DNA of 64,000 nt from Janthinobacterium sp. TB1-E2 (GTDB lineage Bacteria > Pseudomonadota > Gammaproteobacteria > Burkholderiales > Burkholderiaceae_D). Below the pieces are notes generated by a model that was not told the DNA's origin, made no database searches, and worked only from the letters and a program-made list of their open reading frames with translations. This document shows positions 31,760-41,020 of this stretch, in pieces. The number at the start of each line of letters is the position of its first letter. Position 1 is the first letter of the stretch. The stretch lies in the NCBI RefSeq assembly GCF_036885605.1, contig NZ_CP142523.1, positions 1,364,001-1,428,000 of the forward strand, in the 5' to 3' direction. Made by a program: the position numbers and the translations under genes.

Positions 31760-32716
31760 ATGCGCGAAGAAAATAGCAAGCAGCAACGGGTCCGCATCCA
31801 AGGCGTGCAAACCCTGTCGCACGACTGGTATCTGCTGCAAAAGACCACGTTCGACTATCTGCGCCACGATGGCCAGTGGCAGACGCAGACGCGGGAAACC
31901 TATGACCGCGGCGACGGGGCCACCATCCTGCTTTACAACAAAGTCAAGCGCACGGTGATCCTGATCCGCCAGTTCCGCTTTCCCACCTACCGCGAAGGCC
32001 ACGATGGTTTCCTGATCGAATCAGCGGCCGGCTTGCTGGAGGAGGCTAGCGCGGAGCAGCGCATCCGCGCCGAGGTGGAAGAGGAAACCGGTTACCGGGT
32101 GGGGCAGGTGCACAAGATATTCCAGGCCTTCATGAGTCCCGGCTCCGTGACGGAGCGCCTGCATTTCTTTGTCGCCGAATACGATCCCGCCAGCCGCATC
32201 GGTGATGGCGGCGGCCTGGCGCACGAAGGCGAGGATATCGAAGTGCTGGAACTGCCCTTGGCGCAAGCGATGCGGATGGTGGCAGATGGCCGCATTTGCG
32301 ACGGCAAGACCATCATGCTGCTGCAGCATGCGCAGCTACAACTGATGCCGGTCAAAAAAGGCATGCAGATCCTCGTTGCAGGCCCGTATCGCTCCGGCAC
32401 GGGCGACGATCCCGCCCTGATGGCGGCGAATGTGGCGGCCATGGAAGCCGTCTGCCTGCCCCTGTATGCCAAGGGCCACATGCCCGTGCTCGGTGAATGG
32501 CTGGCCTTGCCCATGCTGGCGCTGGCCGGCTCAAGCCGGGTGGGTGACGCCGTGTATGAGCAGCTGTTCCACGCGCATGCGACGCGCTTATTGAGCCATT
32601 GCGATGCCGTGCTGCGCATTGGCGGGGCGTCCCAGGGCGCCGACCAGATGGTGGCGGTGGCACGCAGCCTTGGACTGGCCGTGTTTTTCTCGCTGGACGA
32701 GATTACCCAGGCATAA
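31760..32716 (+). CDS. NudK-like NUDIX hydrolase fused to a DUF4406 domain
   Basis: A 318-residue two-domain protein. Residues about 1-195 match NudK (GDP-mannose pyrophosphatase) in order: IRQFRFPTYREG, the NUDIX helix AGLLEEASAEQRIRAEVEEE with TGY, FMSPGSVTERLHFFVAEY and EDIEVLELPLAQA. Residues about 200-318 (MQILVAGPYRSGTGDDP onward, GEWLALPML, GGASQGADQMV) resemble DUF4406, a Rossmann-like relative of nucleoside 2-deoxyribosyltransferases. E. coli NudK is about 190 residues, so the second domain is a true addition. Start: AAGGAG six bases upstream. The substrate may be a nucleotide sugar or nucleoside diphosphate derivative. Confidence 0.85.
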   Translation: MREENSKQQRVRIQGVQTLSHDWYLLQKTTFDYLRHDGQWQTQTRETYDRGDGATILLYNKVKRTVILIRQFRFPTYREGHDGFLIESAAGLLEEASAEQRIRAEVEEETGYRVGQVHKIFQAFMSPGSVTERLHFFVAEYDPASRIGDGGGLAHEGEDIEVLELPLAQAMRMVADGRICDGKTIMLLQHAQLQLMPVKKGMQILVAGPYRSGTGDDPALMAANVAAMEAVCLPLYAKGHMPVLGEWLALPMLALAGSSRVGDAVYEQLFHAHATRLLSHCDAVLRIGGASQGADQMVAVARSLGLAVFFSLDEITQA

Positions 32717-32717
32717 A

Positions 32718-32745
32718 AAAAGCGAAGCCCGCAGGCTTCGCTTTT
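32718..32745. terminator. Bidirectional terminator
   Basis: AAAAGCGAAGCC (32718-32729) pairs perfectly with GGCTTCGCTTTT (32734-32745) around CGCA. It serves both the NudK gene and the leftward nucleoside transporter operon. Confidence 0.92.
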
Positions 32746-32764
32746 CGTTGACGCAGGCTGAAAC

Positions 32765-33736
32765 TTAGCGCGATTTCACGAACGGGATACCAATTGCTTT
32801 TGGTGCGATGGATTTCGCCATCAAGCCCGCCAGCACGATCACGGTGACGACGTACGGCACCATCTGGATCAAGGAGCCCGGGATGCGGCCAACGACCGGC
32901 AAGTCCACGCCTTCGATCTGGATCTGGATGGCGGCGAAGAAGCCGAACATCAGGCAGCCGAGGAAGGTGTAGACGGGACGCCAGTTGCCGAACACCATGG
33001 CCGTCAGGGCCAGATAGCCGGCGCCGGCCGACATGTCGCGCAGGAAGAAGCCGCTTTGCACGATGGCAAGATACGCACCCGAGAACGAGCACAGGATGCC
33101 GGCCACCAGCATGGCCAGGTAGCGCGTCGCTTCCACGCTCACGCCGGCCGAGTCGGCAGCATGCGGGTTTTCGCCGCAGGCGCGCAGGCGCAGGCCGAAG
33201 CGCGTGTGGTACAGCAGCCAGTGCACAAGCGGGATCAGCAGGAACGCCACGTAGACGAGGATGGAATGGCCGCCGATCAAATGGGCGTAGACCCAGCCGA
33301 TGAACGGGATGTGCTCTACGTATTGCGTGCCCGGCAAGACGACGTCGAACAGACGCGCCGAACCGAGGTCGGGCGTGCGGCCGCCTTGCTGGAAGAAGAA
33401 CTGCGCCAGCACGAACGTCAGTCCGCTCATGGCGATGTTGATCGCCATGCCGGCCACCAGCTGGTTGCCCTTTTGCGTGATGCTGACGTAGGCCTGCAGC
33501 AGGGCCAGGGCGACGCAGACGAGCATGCCGGCAGCCATGCCGTAATACGGGTTTTGCGTCGTGTAGGCCACGGCGGCGGAAGCGAAGGCGCTGGCCAGGA
33601 TCTTGCCTTCCAGGCCGATGTCGATCATGCCGCTGCGTTCGGCAAACAGGCCGGCCATGGCGGCAAAGATCAGGACGGGCGCATTGCGCACGGTCGATAC
33701 CAGGATGCTGGCGAATTGAAAGTCGTCGAGTGTCAT
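32765..33736 (-). CDS. Nucleoside ABC transporter permease 2 (NupQ-like)
   Basis: A 323-residue inner-membrane permease of the BMP/nucleoside (CUT2-like) class, with about eight to ten hydrophobic segments. Typical stretches are APVLIFAAMAGLFAERSGMI, IDIGLEGKI, ACGENPHAADSAGVSVEATR and GAGYLALTAMVFG. It pairs with the permease encoded upstream and is the last gene of the four-gene transporter operon. Confidence 0.92.
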   Translation of the reverse strand: MTLDDFQFASILVSTVRNAPVLIFAAMAGLFAERSGMIDIGLEGKILASAFASAAVAYTTQNPYYGMAAGMLVCVALALLQAYVSITQKGNQLVAGMAINIAMSGLTFVLAQFFFQQGGRTPDLGSARLFDVVLPGTQYVEHIPFIGWVYAHLIGGHSILVYVAFLLIPLVHWLLYHTRFGLRLRACGENPHAADSAGVSVEATRYLAMLVAGILCSFSGAYLAIVQSGFFLRDMSAGAGYLALTAMVFGNWRPVYTFLGCLMFGFFAAIQIQIEGVDLPVVGRIPGSLIQMVPYVVTVIVLAGLMAKSIAPKAIGIPFVKSR

Positions 33737-33740
33737 GGTG

Positions 33741-34820
33741 TTAGCCTTTGGTGCGCTTGAGCAGGGCGGAAATGGCCGGTGCGTAGAAGTTTTCCATGGC
33801 GCCGCAGAACAGAATGATCAAGCCCTGGATGAAAATGAAGGTTTCCGTCGGGATATTCGGTTTTTCCAGCGACAGGTCGAAGCCACCCTGGATCAGCGCG
33901 CCGAACAGCACGGCCGACAGGAAGATGCCGACTGGATGCTGGCGGCCCATCAGGGCGATGGCGATGCCGATGAAACCGGCGCCGCCGACGAAGTTCAGCG
34001 ACAGATAATGCGTCGAACCCATGATGGAATTGACGGAACCCAAGCCCGCCAGCGCGCCCGAGATCAGCATGACGATGATGATCATCTTGCTGATCGACAC
34101 ACCCGCATAGTGGGCCGCATGCTTGTTCAGGCCCGTGGCGCGCAGCTTGAAGCCCCACGACGAGCGCCAGACCATCACGCCGTAGATGACCAGCGCGGCG
34201 ATTGCTAGCAGGAAACTGATGTTCAGCGGCGTGTCGCCCAGCGACGGGAACCAGGTGGAGAGGCGCGGCATTTCGCCACTTTCCGCAAACACGCGGCTGG
34301 CCGTGTTCTGCTCGCCTGGCGGAATCAGATACTTCACGATAATGAAGTTCATCAGGCTGGCTGCGATGAAGTTGAACATGATGGTGGTCACCACGATGTG
34401 GCTGCCGCGCTTGGCTTGCAGGTAACCGGGCAGGAAGCCCCATAATGCGCCGAACAGGGCCGCACCGATCATGGCGGCCGGTATCAAGAGCCAGGCGGGC
34501 AGGGTCTGGTCGAAGGCCAGCATGGCCACCGTCAAGCCCAGGCCGCCGATATACATCTGGCCTTCGGAACCGATATTGAACAGGCCGGCCTGCATTGCCA
34601 CGGACACGGACAGGCCCGTGAAAATGAAGGTGCTGGCGTAGAACAGGGTGTAGCTCAAGCCTTCCGGATTGAGGATGGCGCTGTGGACGAGGATGGACAG
34701 CGATTCGGCCGGGTCTTCGCCCAGCATATAAATCACCAGGGCTGCGACCAGCAAGGCCGACAGCAGGTTTAACATGGGCATGACAAAGGCTGTCGCCCAG
34801 CGTGGCAAGTCGTTATTCAT
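33741..34820 (-). CDS. Nucleoside ABC transporter permease 1 (NupP-like)
   Basis: A 359-residue membrane permease. Features are TGLSVSVAMQAGLFNIGSEG, the cytoplasmic coupling loop GFKLRATGLNKHAAHYAG and VGGAGFIGIAIALMG. It starts four bases inside the end of the ATPase gene (coupled translation), and its stop is four bases before the second permease. It forms the channel with NupQ. Confidence 0.92.
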   Translation of the reverse strand: MNNDLPRWATAFVMPMLNLLSALLVAALVIYMLGEDPAESLSILVHSAILNPEGLSYTLFYASTFIFTGLSVSVAMQAGLFNIGSEGQMYIGGLGLTVAMLAFDQTLPAWLLIPAAMIGAALFGALWGFLPGYLQAKRGSHIVVTTIMFNFIAASLMNFIIVKYLIPPGEQNTASRVFAESGEMPRLSTWFPSLGDTPLNISFLLAIAALVIYGVMVWRSSWGFKLRATGLNKHAAHYAGVSISKMIIIVMLISGALAGLGSVNSIMGSTHYLSLNFVGGAGFIGIAIALMGRQHPVGIFLSAVLFGALIQGGFDLSLEKPNIPTETFIFIQGLIILFCGAMENFYAPAISALLKRTKG

Positions 34821-36370
34821 GATTTATGCATTCCCCCCATCAACAGACCGATGCGGGTGGTATCGAATTCTTCAATTTTCAGTTCGCCGGTGATGCGTCC
34901 GCCGCACATGACGAGGATGCGGTCGGCCAGCGCCCGCACTTCTTCCAGTTCGACGGACACCAGCAGGATCGCCACGCCTGCGTCGCGCAGGGCCAGCAAT
35001 TGCGTATGGATGCTTTCGATGGTACCGATGTCGACGCCGCGCGTGGGCTGGCCCACCAGCATCAGTTTCGGCTTGGCCAGCACTTCGCGCGCGATCACCA
35101 CCTTTTGCTGGTTGCCGCCCGACAGCAAGCCGATGCGCAGGTCCGGATTGGCCGGACGTACATCGAAAGTCTTCAGCAGTTCCGCGCAGCGCGCGCCGAT
35201 GGCCTTGAAGTTGAACAGGCCCCAGCGGTTTTTCAGGTGGTCCTGGTAACCGAGGATGGTGTTTTGCATGACGGAGAAATTCTTTACCACGCCGTCGCGC
35301 AAGCGGTCTTCCGGAATGTGGGCGATGCCCAGGTCGCGGAAGGCCAGCGGCAAGCCGTCGGCATCGTGGCGCTTGGCAAACGGCAAGTCCTTGTCGAGAA
35401 AACGCAGCTTGCCCGACGTCGGCAAACGCATGCCGGACAGAATTTCCAGCAACTCGCTCTGGCCATTGCCAGAGACCCCCGCGATGGCGACGATTTCGCC
35501 GGCGCGCAAGTTGAAGCCTATGTCGGCCAGCAATTTGACTTGCTGATCGTCGGCCAGTTGCAGACCGTCCACTTCCAGCACCGTGGCGCCCGGATTGTAC
35601 GGTGCACGGGGCAAGTGGCTCTGGATGGGGCGGCCCACCATCATGTTGGCCAGTTCCTCTTTCGAGGTGCCGGCGGTCGCCACGGCGCCCACCACCGTGC
35701 CGCCGCGCATGACGGTGACGTTGTCGGTGATTTCCAGGATCTCTTGCAGCTTGTGCGTGATCAGGATGATGGTCTTGCCCTGCTCCTTGAACAGGCGCAG
35801 GATTTCAAACAGCGACGCCGTTTCCTGGGCCGTCAGCACAGCCGTCGGCTCGTCGAGGATCAGGATATTGGCGCTGCGGTAAATCTGCTTGAGGATTTCC
35901 ACGCGCTGCTGCGCGCCAACGGACAAGTCTTCGATCTTCGCCAGCGGGTCGACGTCGAGGCGGTAGCGCGCGCAGATCTCGCGCAATTTCGCTTCCGCTT
36001 CCGTGCGGTGGCTGGCCAGGCGAAAACCGCCTTCCGTGCCCAGCATGATATTGTCGAGGACGGTGAAGTTCTCGACCAGCATGAAGTGCTGGTGCACCAT
36101 GCCGATGCCGAGGTTGATCGCTTCCTGGCTGTTGCGGATAGGCTGTACTTTCCCGTCTAGCAGGATTTCCCCGCCGTCGGCACGGTAATACCCGTACAGG
36201 ATGCTCATCAAGGTCGATTTGCCGGCGCCATTTTCCCCCACCAGGCCATGGATACTGCCCTTGGCGATGGAGAAGCTGACGTCGGCGTTCGCCTTCACAT
36301 GTCCAAAATGCTTGGAAATGCTGCGAAATTCTACTGCTGGCTGCATAGGTTCATAACTGGATAGTTTCAT
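34817..36370 (-). CDS. Nucleoside ABC transporter ATP-binding protein (two ATPase domains)
   Basis: A 517-residue protein with two fused ABC domains, as in the nucleoside/ribose class. Domain 1 has Walker A GENGAGKST (about 46-54), signature LSVGAQQRVEI and Walker B ILILDEPTAVL. Domain 2 (from about 265) has a degenerate Walker A GVSGNGQSEL, signature LLSGGNQQKVVIAR and the changed Walker B LMLVGQPTRGVD. The second site is usually inactive in this family. The start at 36370 has a poor ribosome site; an in-frame ATG at 36346 is an alternative. Confidence 0.93.
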   Translation of the reverse strand: MKLSSYEPMQPAVEFRSISKHFGHVKANADVSFSIAKGSIHGLVGENGAGKSTLMSILYGYYRADGGEILLDGKVQPIRNSQEAINLGIGMVHQHFMLVENFTVLDNIMLGTEGGFRLASHRTEAEAKLREICARYRLDVDPLAKIEDLSVGAQQRVEILKQIYRSANILILDEPTAVLTAQETASLFEILRLFKEQGKTIILITHKLQEILEITDNVTVMRGGTVVGAVATAGTSKEELANMMVGRPIQSHLPRAPYNPGATVLEVDGLQLADDQQVKLLADIGFNLRAGEIVAIAGVSGNGQSELLEILSGMRLPTSGKLRFLDKDLPFAKRHDADGLPLAFRDLGIAHIPEDRLRDGVVKNFSVMQNTILGYQDHLKNRWGLFNFKAIGARCAELLKTFDVRPANPDLRIGLLSGGNQQKVVIAREVLAKPKLMLVGQPTRGVDIGTIESIHTQLLALRDAGVAILLVSVELEEVRALADRILVMCGGRITGELKIEEFDTTRIGLLMGGMHKS

Positions 36371-36427
36371 GGAAACGCGCCGCGCGGAGACTGGCCCCGG
36401 CGGCGCGCTAAAAGATACGGAGAAAAA

Positions 36428-37423
36428 TTAAACCGGGCAGCTGCTGCCGACGCGGTAATCGATCACTTTGATCTTGCCATCGATAATGTCCTTACGCGCA
36501 CCCAACACGCGCTTTTCGATTTCCGGCGTAATCAGCTTGCGGTTGTTTGCGTCGAGCGCCCAATCCACGCCGCCTTCTTTCAAGCCTTTATAGCTGACGC
36601 CGCCCTTCCAGGTGCCGTTCTTGACTTGCATGAAGCTGTCGTAGACCGTGTTGTCGACGCGCTTGACCATCGAGGTCAGGATGCTGCCGGGATATAGATG
36701 ATTCTGGTTCGAATCGACGCCGATGGCCAGCTTGCCTTTTTCCTTGGCCATTTGCAGGGTGCCCATGCCGCTGCCGCCAGCGACGGCGAAGACGACATCG
36801 ACGCCGCGCTCGAATTGCGAGCGGGCCAGTTCGCCGCCCTTGGCCGGGTCATTCCAGGCGCCGGACGTGGTGCCGACCATGTTTTGCGTGATTTCCATCT
36901 TCGGATTGACGGCCTTCGCGCCTTGCGCGTAGCCGCAGGCGAAGTTGCGGATCAGGGGAATATCGATGCCGCCGATGAAGCCGACTTTCTTGCTCTTGCT
37001 GGCCATGGCCGCCGCCACGCCCACCAGGTAGGAGCCTTCTTCTTCCTTGAAGACAACGGAATTGACGTTGCTGCCGGCGGCCTGGCCATCGATCAGCACG
37101 AATTTTACGTTCGGAAATTCCTTGGCGACCTTTTGCACGGCTTGCGTTTGCGCAAAGCCGATGGCGGCGATCATGTCGAGTTTCTTGCGGGCCAGGCCAC
37201 GCATGACTTGCTCGGCTTGCGTATCGCTCGATGCCTGCACTTCGATGAAGGAAATGCCCGTGTCTTTTTTGAAGCGCGATGCGCCTTCGAAAGCGGATTG
37301 GTTGAACGACTTGTCGAACTTGCCGCCCGCGTCATACACGACACCCAGTTTTGGGGTAGCCGCGGACGCTTGAGCAGTCAGAAATACGGCTGCGATCGTC
37401 AAACTAAATTGTGTAAGTTTCAT
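36428..37423 (-). CDS. BMP-family nucleoside-binding protein of ABC transporter
   Basis: A 331-residue periplasmic binding protein. The signal peptide (1-22, ending ASA) lacks a lipobox cysteine, so it is soluble rather than a lipoprotein, unlike many BMP/PnrA members. Family motifs are KLGVVYDAGGKFDKSFNQSA, GFIGGIDIPLIRNFACGYAQ and FAVAGGSGMGTLQ. PnrA/BMP proteins bind purine and other nucleosides. A good AGGAG precedes the start. It heads the operon BMP-ATPase-permease-permease and is driven by promoter copy C about 300 bases upstream. Confidence 0.93.
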   Translation of the reverse strand: MKLTQFSLTIAAVFLTAQASAATPKLGVVYDAGGKFDKSFNQSAFEGASRFKKDTGISFIEVQASSDTQAEQVMRGLARKKLDMIAAIGFAQTQAVQKVAKEFPNVKFVLIDGQAAGSNVNSVVFKEEEGSYLVGVAAAMASKSKKVGFIGGIDIPLIRNFACGYAQGAKAVNPKMEITQNMVGTTSGAWNDPAKGGELARSQFERGVDVVFAVAGGSGMGTLQMAKEKGKLAIGVDSNQNHLYPGSILTSMVKRVDNTVYDSFMQVKNGTWKGGVSYKGLKEGGVDWALDANNRKLITPEIEKRVLGARKDIIDGKIKVIDYRVGSSCPV

Positions 37424-37724
37424 GAATTGGCTCCTGGAAGATCGATATTGTATATTTTTTATAGGTGAAACATATAATTTGGGGCCGATTTAGCCTGTTT
37501 TTGATGCACGAGGTGATAATTCCTTATCAACATTGCACTGTATTGCACAAGATCATTGCTGACCTCGTCTGCTTTCATGTCGTCAGTGTGATGCTCATGC
37601 AACAGTCGCGCCCCGTCTCTTTTATAGGTACAACATCGAATGGGGCTGCCGGAGCGGGCTGGGATGCGCCGTCAGATGACGGGCAGGGCAAGCACGAGAC
37701 CGGCGCCGCGATGGGCGTCCGAAT
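37424..37724 (-). other. Leader of the nucleoside transporter operon
   Basis: About 300 bases between promoter copy C and the binding-protein start, with no credible gene. The decamer ACCTATAAAA occurs twice on the minus strand (at 37620-37629 and 37457-37466). These may be extra -10-like elements or regulator sites. I recognise no known riboswitch. Confidence 0.4.
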
Positions 37725-37780
37725 CACTATGCATCATGCCAGATATGTATGACAAATACGTTTTTGTTTATGTATTTATA
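37725..37780 (-). promoter_or_regulatory. Conserved nucleoside-regulon promoter, copy C (before transporter operon)
   Basis: Read on the minus strand: TATAAAT (37780-37774), 14 bases, GTATTTG (37759-37753), then TGATGCATAGTG (37736-37725). -35 TTGTCA (37755-37750) and -10 CATAGT (37731-37726) have an 18-base spacer. GTAT-N5-ATAC overlapping the -35 is a perfect inverted repeat. Copy B matches at 42 of 56 positions by my count. Confidence 0.82.
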
Positions 37781-37802
37781 TGCACTGCGTATAAATAGGT
37801 TT

Positions 37803-37927
37803 TAAGAACGCATAACAAAACCGTAGCGAGCGGCAGTGAGTTGTGGTCGAGAAGCGGAGCTGTGCGAATGCACAGTGAGCATCGGAGGCCGCAAATCGCG
37901 ACGCGCAGTAGGTTTTGTTCGCGTTCT
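37803..37927. repeat. Long nested inverted repeat, possible cruciform or structured terminator
   Basis: The outer arms AAGAACGC/ACAAAACC (37804-37822) and GGTTTTGTTCGCGTTC (37910-37925) are complementary with one bulge. Inside lie GCGAGCGGC against GCCGCAAATCGC and a perfect CTGTGC-GAAT-GCACAG hairpin near the centre. The whole 125-base element sits between the LysR stop and promoter copy C. It codes for nothing apparent. It may be a mobile palindromic repeat or a terminator for the LysR gene. Confidence 0.65.
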
Positions 37928-38829
37928 CAGGCAGCCGGGGGATTCAGGATATTCAGGAAGGCCCGCACGACGGGAGCGTCGTCGAGTGTCGTGTAGCTGA
38001 TGTACAGATTCGCTGAGGGCGGATTCGTCTTGATCGGCAGAAACACGACGCCGGGCCAGCCGATGCGGCTTGTCGTTTCCGGCACCAGGGTCACGCCCAG
38101 GCCCGCGCCCACCATGGCCAGCAGGGTTTGCGGTTCGCTCGCTTCCTGGAAAATCACGGGTTCGAAACCGGCGTTGATGCAGCATTGCACCAGGTAGCGG
38201 GGAAACGCGGATTTGTCGAGGTTCAGGGTCAGCATCGGCTCTTCGGCGATGTCGATCAGTTCGATGGACGTGTTTTTCGCCAGCGGATGGTGTTCATTGA
38301 CGGCCACGCAGACGTTTTCGCGGAAGCACAGTTCCTGGCGCAGATTATCGTGACGCAAGTCGTCGTCGTTGAGCTTGGGTTCGCGCCAGAAGCCCACGTC
38401 GATCTGCTTGGCGCGCAAGGCTTCGTATTGCACCGTGGGACCGAATTCATGGATGGTCCAGGTGACGCGGGGAAATTTGGTCTGGAATTCTTCCAGCAAG
38501 CTGGGGATAGGGCCCCACATGGCCGAGCCGACGATACCCACGCGCAAGCGGCCCACTTCGCCGCGGTCGATCTGGCGGATGGTGTCGATGGTCATGCGCA
38601 TCTTGGCCAGCAGGTCTGCTGCTTCGTTCATCAGCGCCTTGCCCGCCACGGTCAGCTCGAAGGTGCGCGTGGTGCGCGCAAACAGGCGTACGCCCAGTTC
38701 GCTTTCCAGTTTCATGATCTGCTGGCTCAGGGGCGGCTGCGAGATATGCAGGCGCTCGGCGGCGCGGCTGAAGCTTTTCTCCTCGGCAACGGCAAGAAAA
38801 TACTTTAACTGTTTCAGATCGATGGACAT
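37927..38829 (-). CDS. LysR-family transcriptional regulator
   Basis: A 300-residue LysR-type regulator. The N-terminal winged helix-turn-helix (MSIDLKQLKYFLAVAEEKSF, SRAAERLHISQPPLSQQIMK) is canonical, followed by a periplasmic-binding-like effector domain. AAGGAAAGC precedes the ATG. It lies 84 bases downstream of psuG on the same strand and ends at the structured repeat, so it may be cotranscribed with psuK-psuG. Its targets are unknown; nucleoside or pseudouridine genes are possible by location. Confidence 0.93.
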   Translation of the reverse strand: MSIDLKQLKYFLAVAEEKSFSRAAERLHISQPPLSQQIMKLESELGVRLFARTTRTFELTVAGKALMNEAADLLAKMRMTIDTIRQIDRGEVGRLRVGIVGSAMWGPIPSLLEEFQTKFPRVTWTIHEFGPTVQYEALRAKQIDVGFWREPKLNDDDLRHDNLRQELCFRENVCVAVNEHHPLAKNTSIELIDIAEEPMLTLNLDKSAFPRYLVQCCINAGFEPVIFQEASEPQTLLAMVGAGLGVTLVPETTSRIGWPGVVFLPIKTNPPSANLYISYTTLDDAPVVRAFLNILNPPAA

Positions 38830-38913
38830 GCTTTCCTTGCGTTGCGTGTTGCTAGGCGATGGAACGGCGCGCAGACCCGTGAAGGTGCGCGCGCTTTCTT
38901 TACAGCAGTCCTA

Positions 38914-39843
38914 TTATCGTGCCACGACCGCCTGCATGGCAATGGCCAGTGCCGTGCCGACTTGCGCATTGTGCTTGACGAGGGCGATATTCGTCGCCAG
39001 GCTGCGGCCATCCGTCAGCTGCTTGATGCGCGAGAGCAGGAAAGGCGTGACCTGCTTGCCTTTCACACCGCCCGCGTCCGCTTCCTGCAGCGCTTGCGCG
39101 GTGATGGCATCGATCTCTTCCTTGGGCATCGCTTGCGCGGCCGGCACGGGGTTGCTGACGACCACGCCGCCTTTCAAGCCCAGCTGCCACTTGGTGCCGA
39201 TGAACGCGGCTTGTTCGGCGGCCGTATCGAGGCGGAAATCGGCTTTGAAGCCGCTTTCGCGCGTGAAGAAGGCAGGAAAACCTTCCTGGCCCACGCTGAT
39301 GACGGGCACGCCGTGCGTTTCCAGGTATTCCAGGGTCAGGCCGATGTCGAGGATGGATTTGACGCCCGCGCAGACGACGGCCACCGACGTTTGCGCCAGT
39401 TCCTGCAAGTCGGCGGAAATATCGAAGCTCGTTTCCGCGCCGCGGTGCACGCCGCCGATGCCGCCAGTGACGAACACGGAAATTCCTGCCAGTTCCGCGC
39501 AGATCATGGTGGCTGCCACGGTGGTGGCGCCCAGCTTGCCTTGCGACAGGACGAACGGCAAGTCGCGGCGGCTGACCTTCATGGCGTCGGGCGAGGTGCC
39601 CAGCAATTCCAGCTGTTCGGGGGACAGGCCCACGCAGATCTTGCCGCCGATGATGGCGATGGTGGCCGGCACGGCGCCGCCGTCACGGATGATCTGTTCC
39701 ACTTCGCGCGCCATTTCTACGTTTTGCGGATACGGCATGCCGTGCGAAATGATGGTCGATTCCAGCGCCACGATGGCCTTGCCGGCGGCGCGCGCGTCGA
39801 GCACTTCTTGCGAGAACAAGAGGAAATTCTGTAATTGGGTCAT
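38914..39843 (-). CDS. psuG: Pseudouridine-5'-phosphate glycosidase
   Basis: A 309-residue enzyme that reversibly splits pseudouridine 5'-phosphate into uracil and ribose 5-phosphate. Family motifs include [53 protein letters not shown] and the C-terminal [13 protein letters not shown]. The start at 39843 gives the standard N-terminus and sits one base after the psuK stop; a longer frame into psuK exists but lacks support. The uracil made here can enter the PreTA pathway encoded at 59517-62164. Confidence 0.95.
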   Translation of the reverse strand: MTQLQNFLLFSQEVLDARAAGKAIVALESTIISHGMPYPQNVEMAREVEQIIRDGGAVPATIAIIGGKICVGLSPEQLELLGTSPDAMKVSRRDLPFVLSQGKLGATTVAATMICAELAGISVFVTGGIGGVHRGAETSFDISADLQELAQTSVAVVCAGVKSILDIGLTLEYLETHGVPVISVGQEGFPAFFTRESGFKADFRLDTAAEQAAFIGTKWQLGLKGGVVVSNPVPAAQAMPKEEIDAITAQALQEADAGGVKGKQVTPFLLSRIKQLTDGRSLATNIALVKHNAQVGTALAIAMQAVVAR

Positions 39844-39844
39844 G

Positions 39845-41002
39845 TCAGTCCTGTTGAAAGAGGGTAGGGGGAGGCGGCGCCAGGTCGGCGTCGTCAATGT
39901 TGTCGAGTGCGCCAGCGGAAATCTGGGGCGAGACGGTGGCCGCCGATTCCAGGGTCATGGCGGCCAGCTTCAGGCCGCGCCGGCATGCCAGTTTCAAATC
40001 GTTGCTGTCGTGGTACAGCGACCAGCAGACGGCGGCGGAAAACGCGTCGCCGGCGCCCGTCACGTCGACGGCGTCCACTTCGCGCGCGGCCAGGTGGACG
40101 ATAGGCGCGTCCAGGCTGTCGCCATCCGTGAAATACACGCCTTCGCTGCCGCAGGTGACGATCACCTGGCGCGCGCCCTGGCGCTGCACTTCGCGGCAGG
40201 CGGCGCGCAGCTCGGTTGCTGTGGGCAAGGCCCGCGCCACGCGCGTTTCCAGTTCACCACGGTTGAGTATCAGCAAATGCAAGCCCGACAGGTCTTGCGG
40301 CAAGTGCGCCATCTTCGGCTGCGAGACGGCGACGATGACGAGCGGCGTCGCATGGGCCGCGTCCTGGCGGGCATCGGCCAGCAGTGCCTGCACGCTGTCG
40401 TGGCCCAGGTTCAGGTCGCAAACGGTGAGGGCGGCGGCGGCGCGCTGCGGCTGGCGGCTATGCAAAAAGGCGGGGGTCAGCTGTTCGTACAGTTGCATGT
40501 TGGCCATCGCCAGCAGCATTTCGCCATGTTCGTCGAGCACGGCCGTGTAGGTGCCGCTGCTGGTATTGCTTAGATGCAAGCTGCCGCGCATGTCGATGCC
40601 CGCGTCTTCCGCGTGCGTCTGCAGGGCGTGGCCGGCCGCATCGTCGCCCAGCGCCGTCAGCAGGGCGACGGGGATCGACAAGCGGGCCAGGTTTTCCGCG
40701 ATGTTGCGGCCCACGCCGCCAAACACTTCTTCCGAACGCACGGGATTCGAGGTGCCCATCTGCAGGGTCGCCAAGGTGCGCATCTTGCGGTCGAGGTTGG
40801 CGGCGCCGATGCACAGCACGGGACGGCTGTCGGGCAGCACATAGGCGCGTCCCAGCAGGCGGCGCTCGCGGATCAATCCGGCGATGTGGCCGGCGACGGC
40901 CGAGCGCGACAAGCCCAGTTCGCTCGCCAGGTCTTGCTGCGAGATGAAGGGGTTGTTGCGGATCAGCGTGTACAACTGGTCTTTTTTATTGGTATCGGTC
41001 AC
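39845..41002 (-). CDS. psuK: Pseudouridine kinase, PfkB family with N-terminal helix-turn-helix
   Basis: A ribokinase-family kinase expected to phosphorylate pseudouridine for PsuG. A winged helix-turn-helix (about 5-55: [20 protein letters not shown], then [13 protein letters not shown]) precedes the kinase domain, as in the E. coli YeiI type and unlike E. coli PsuK. Kinase motifs are [14 protein letters not shown] and the catalytic [14 protein letters not shown] place the start at GTG 41002 (385 residues), since the in-frame ATG at 41047 lies inside a tandem 12-base repeat that looks like an operator. A longer ATG start at 41167 is also open. The start is therefore uncertain; the family assignment is not. 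Confidence 0.85.
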   Translation of the reverse strand: MTDTNKKDQLYTLIRNNPFISQQDLASELGLSRSAVAGHIAGLIRERRLLGRAYVLPDSRPVLCIGAANLDRKMRTLATLQMGTSNPVRSEEVFGGVGRNIAENLARLSIPVALLTALGDDAAGHALQTHAEDAGIDMRGSLHLSNTSSGTYTAVLDEHGEMLLAMANMQLYEQLTPAFLHSRQPQRAAAALTVCDLNLGHDSVQALLADARQDAAHATPLVIVAVSQPKMAHLPQDLSGLHLLILNRGELETRVARALPTATELRAACREVQRQGARQVIVTCGSEGVYFTDGDSLDAPIVHLAAREVDAVDVTGAGDAFSAAVCWSLYHDSNDLKLACRRGLKLAAMTLESAATVSPQISAGALDNIDDADLAPPPPTLFQQD

Positions 41003-41020
41003 AGGGTTTTCGCTGGGGTT

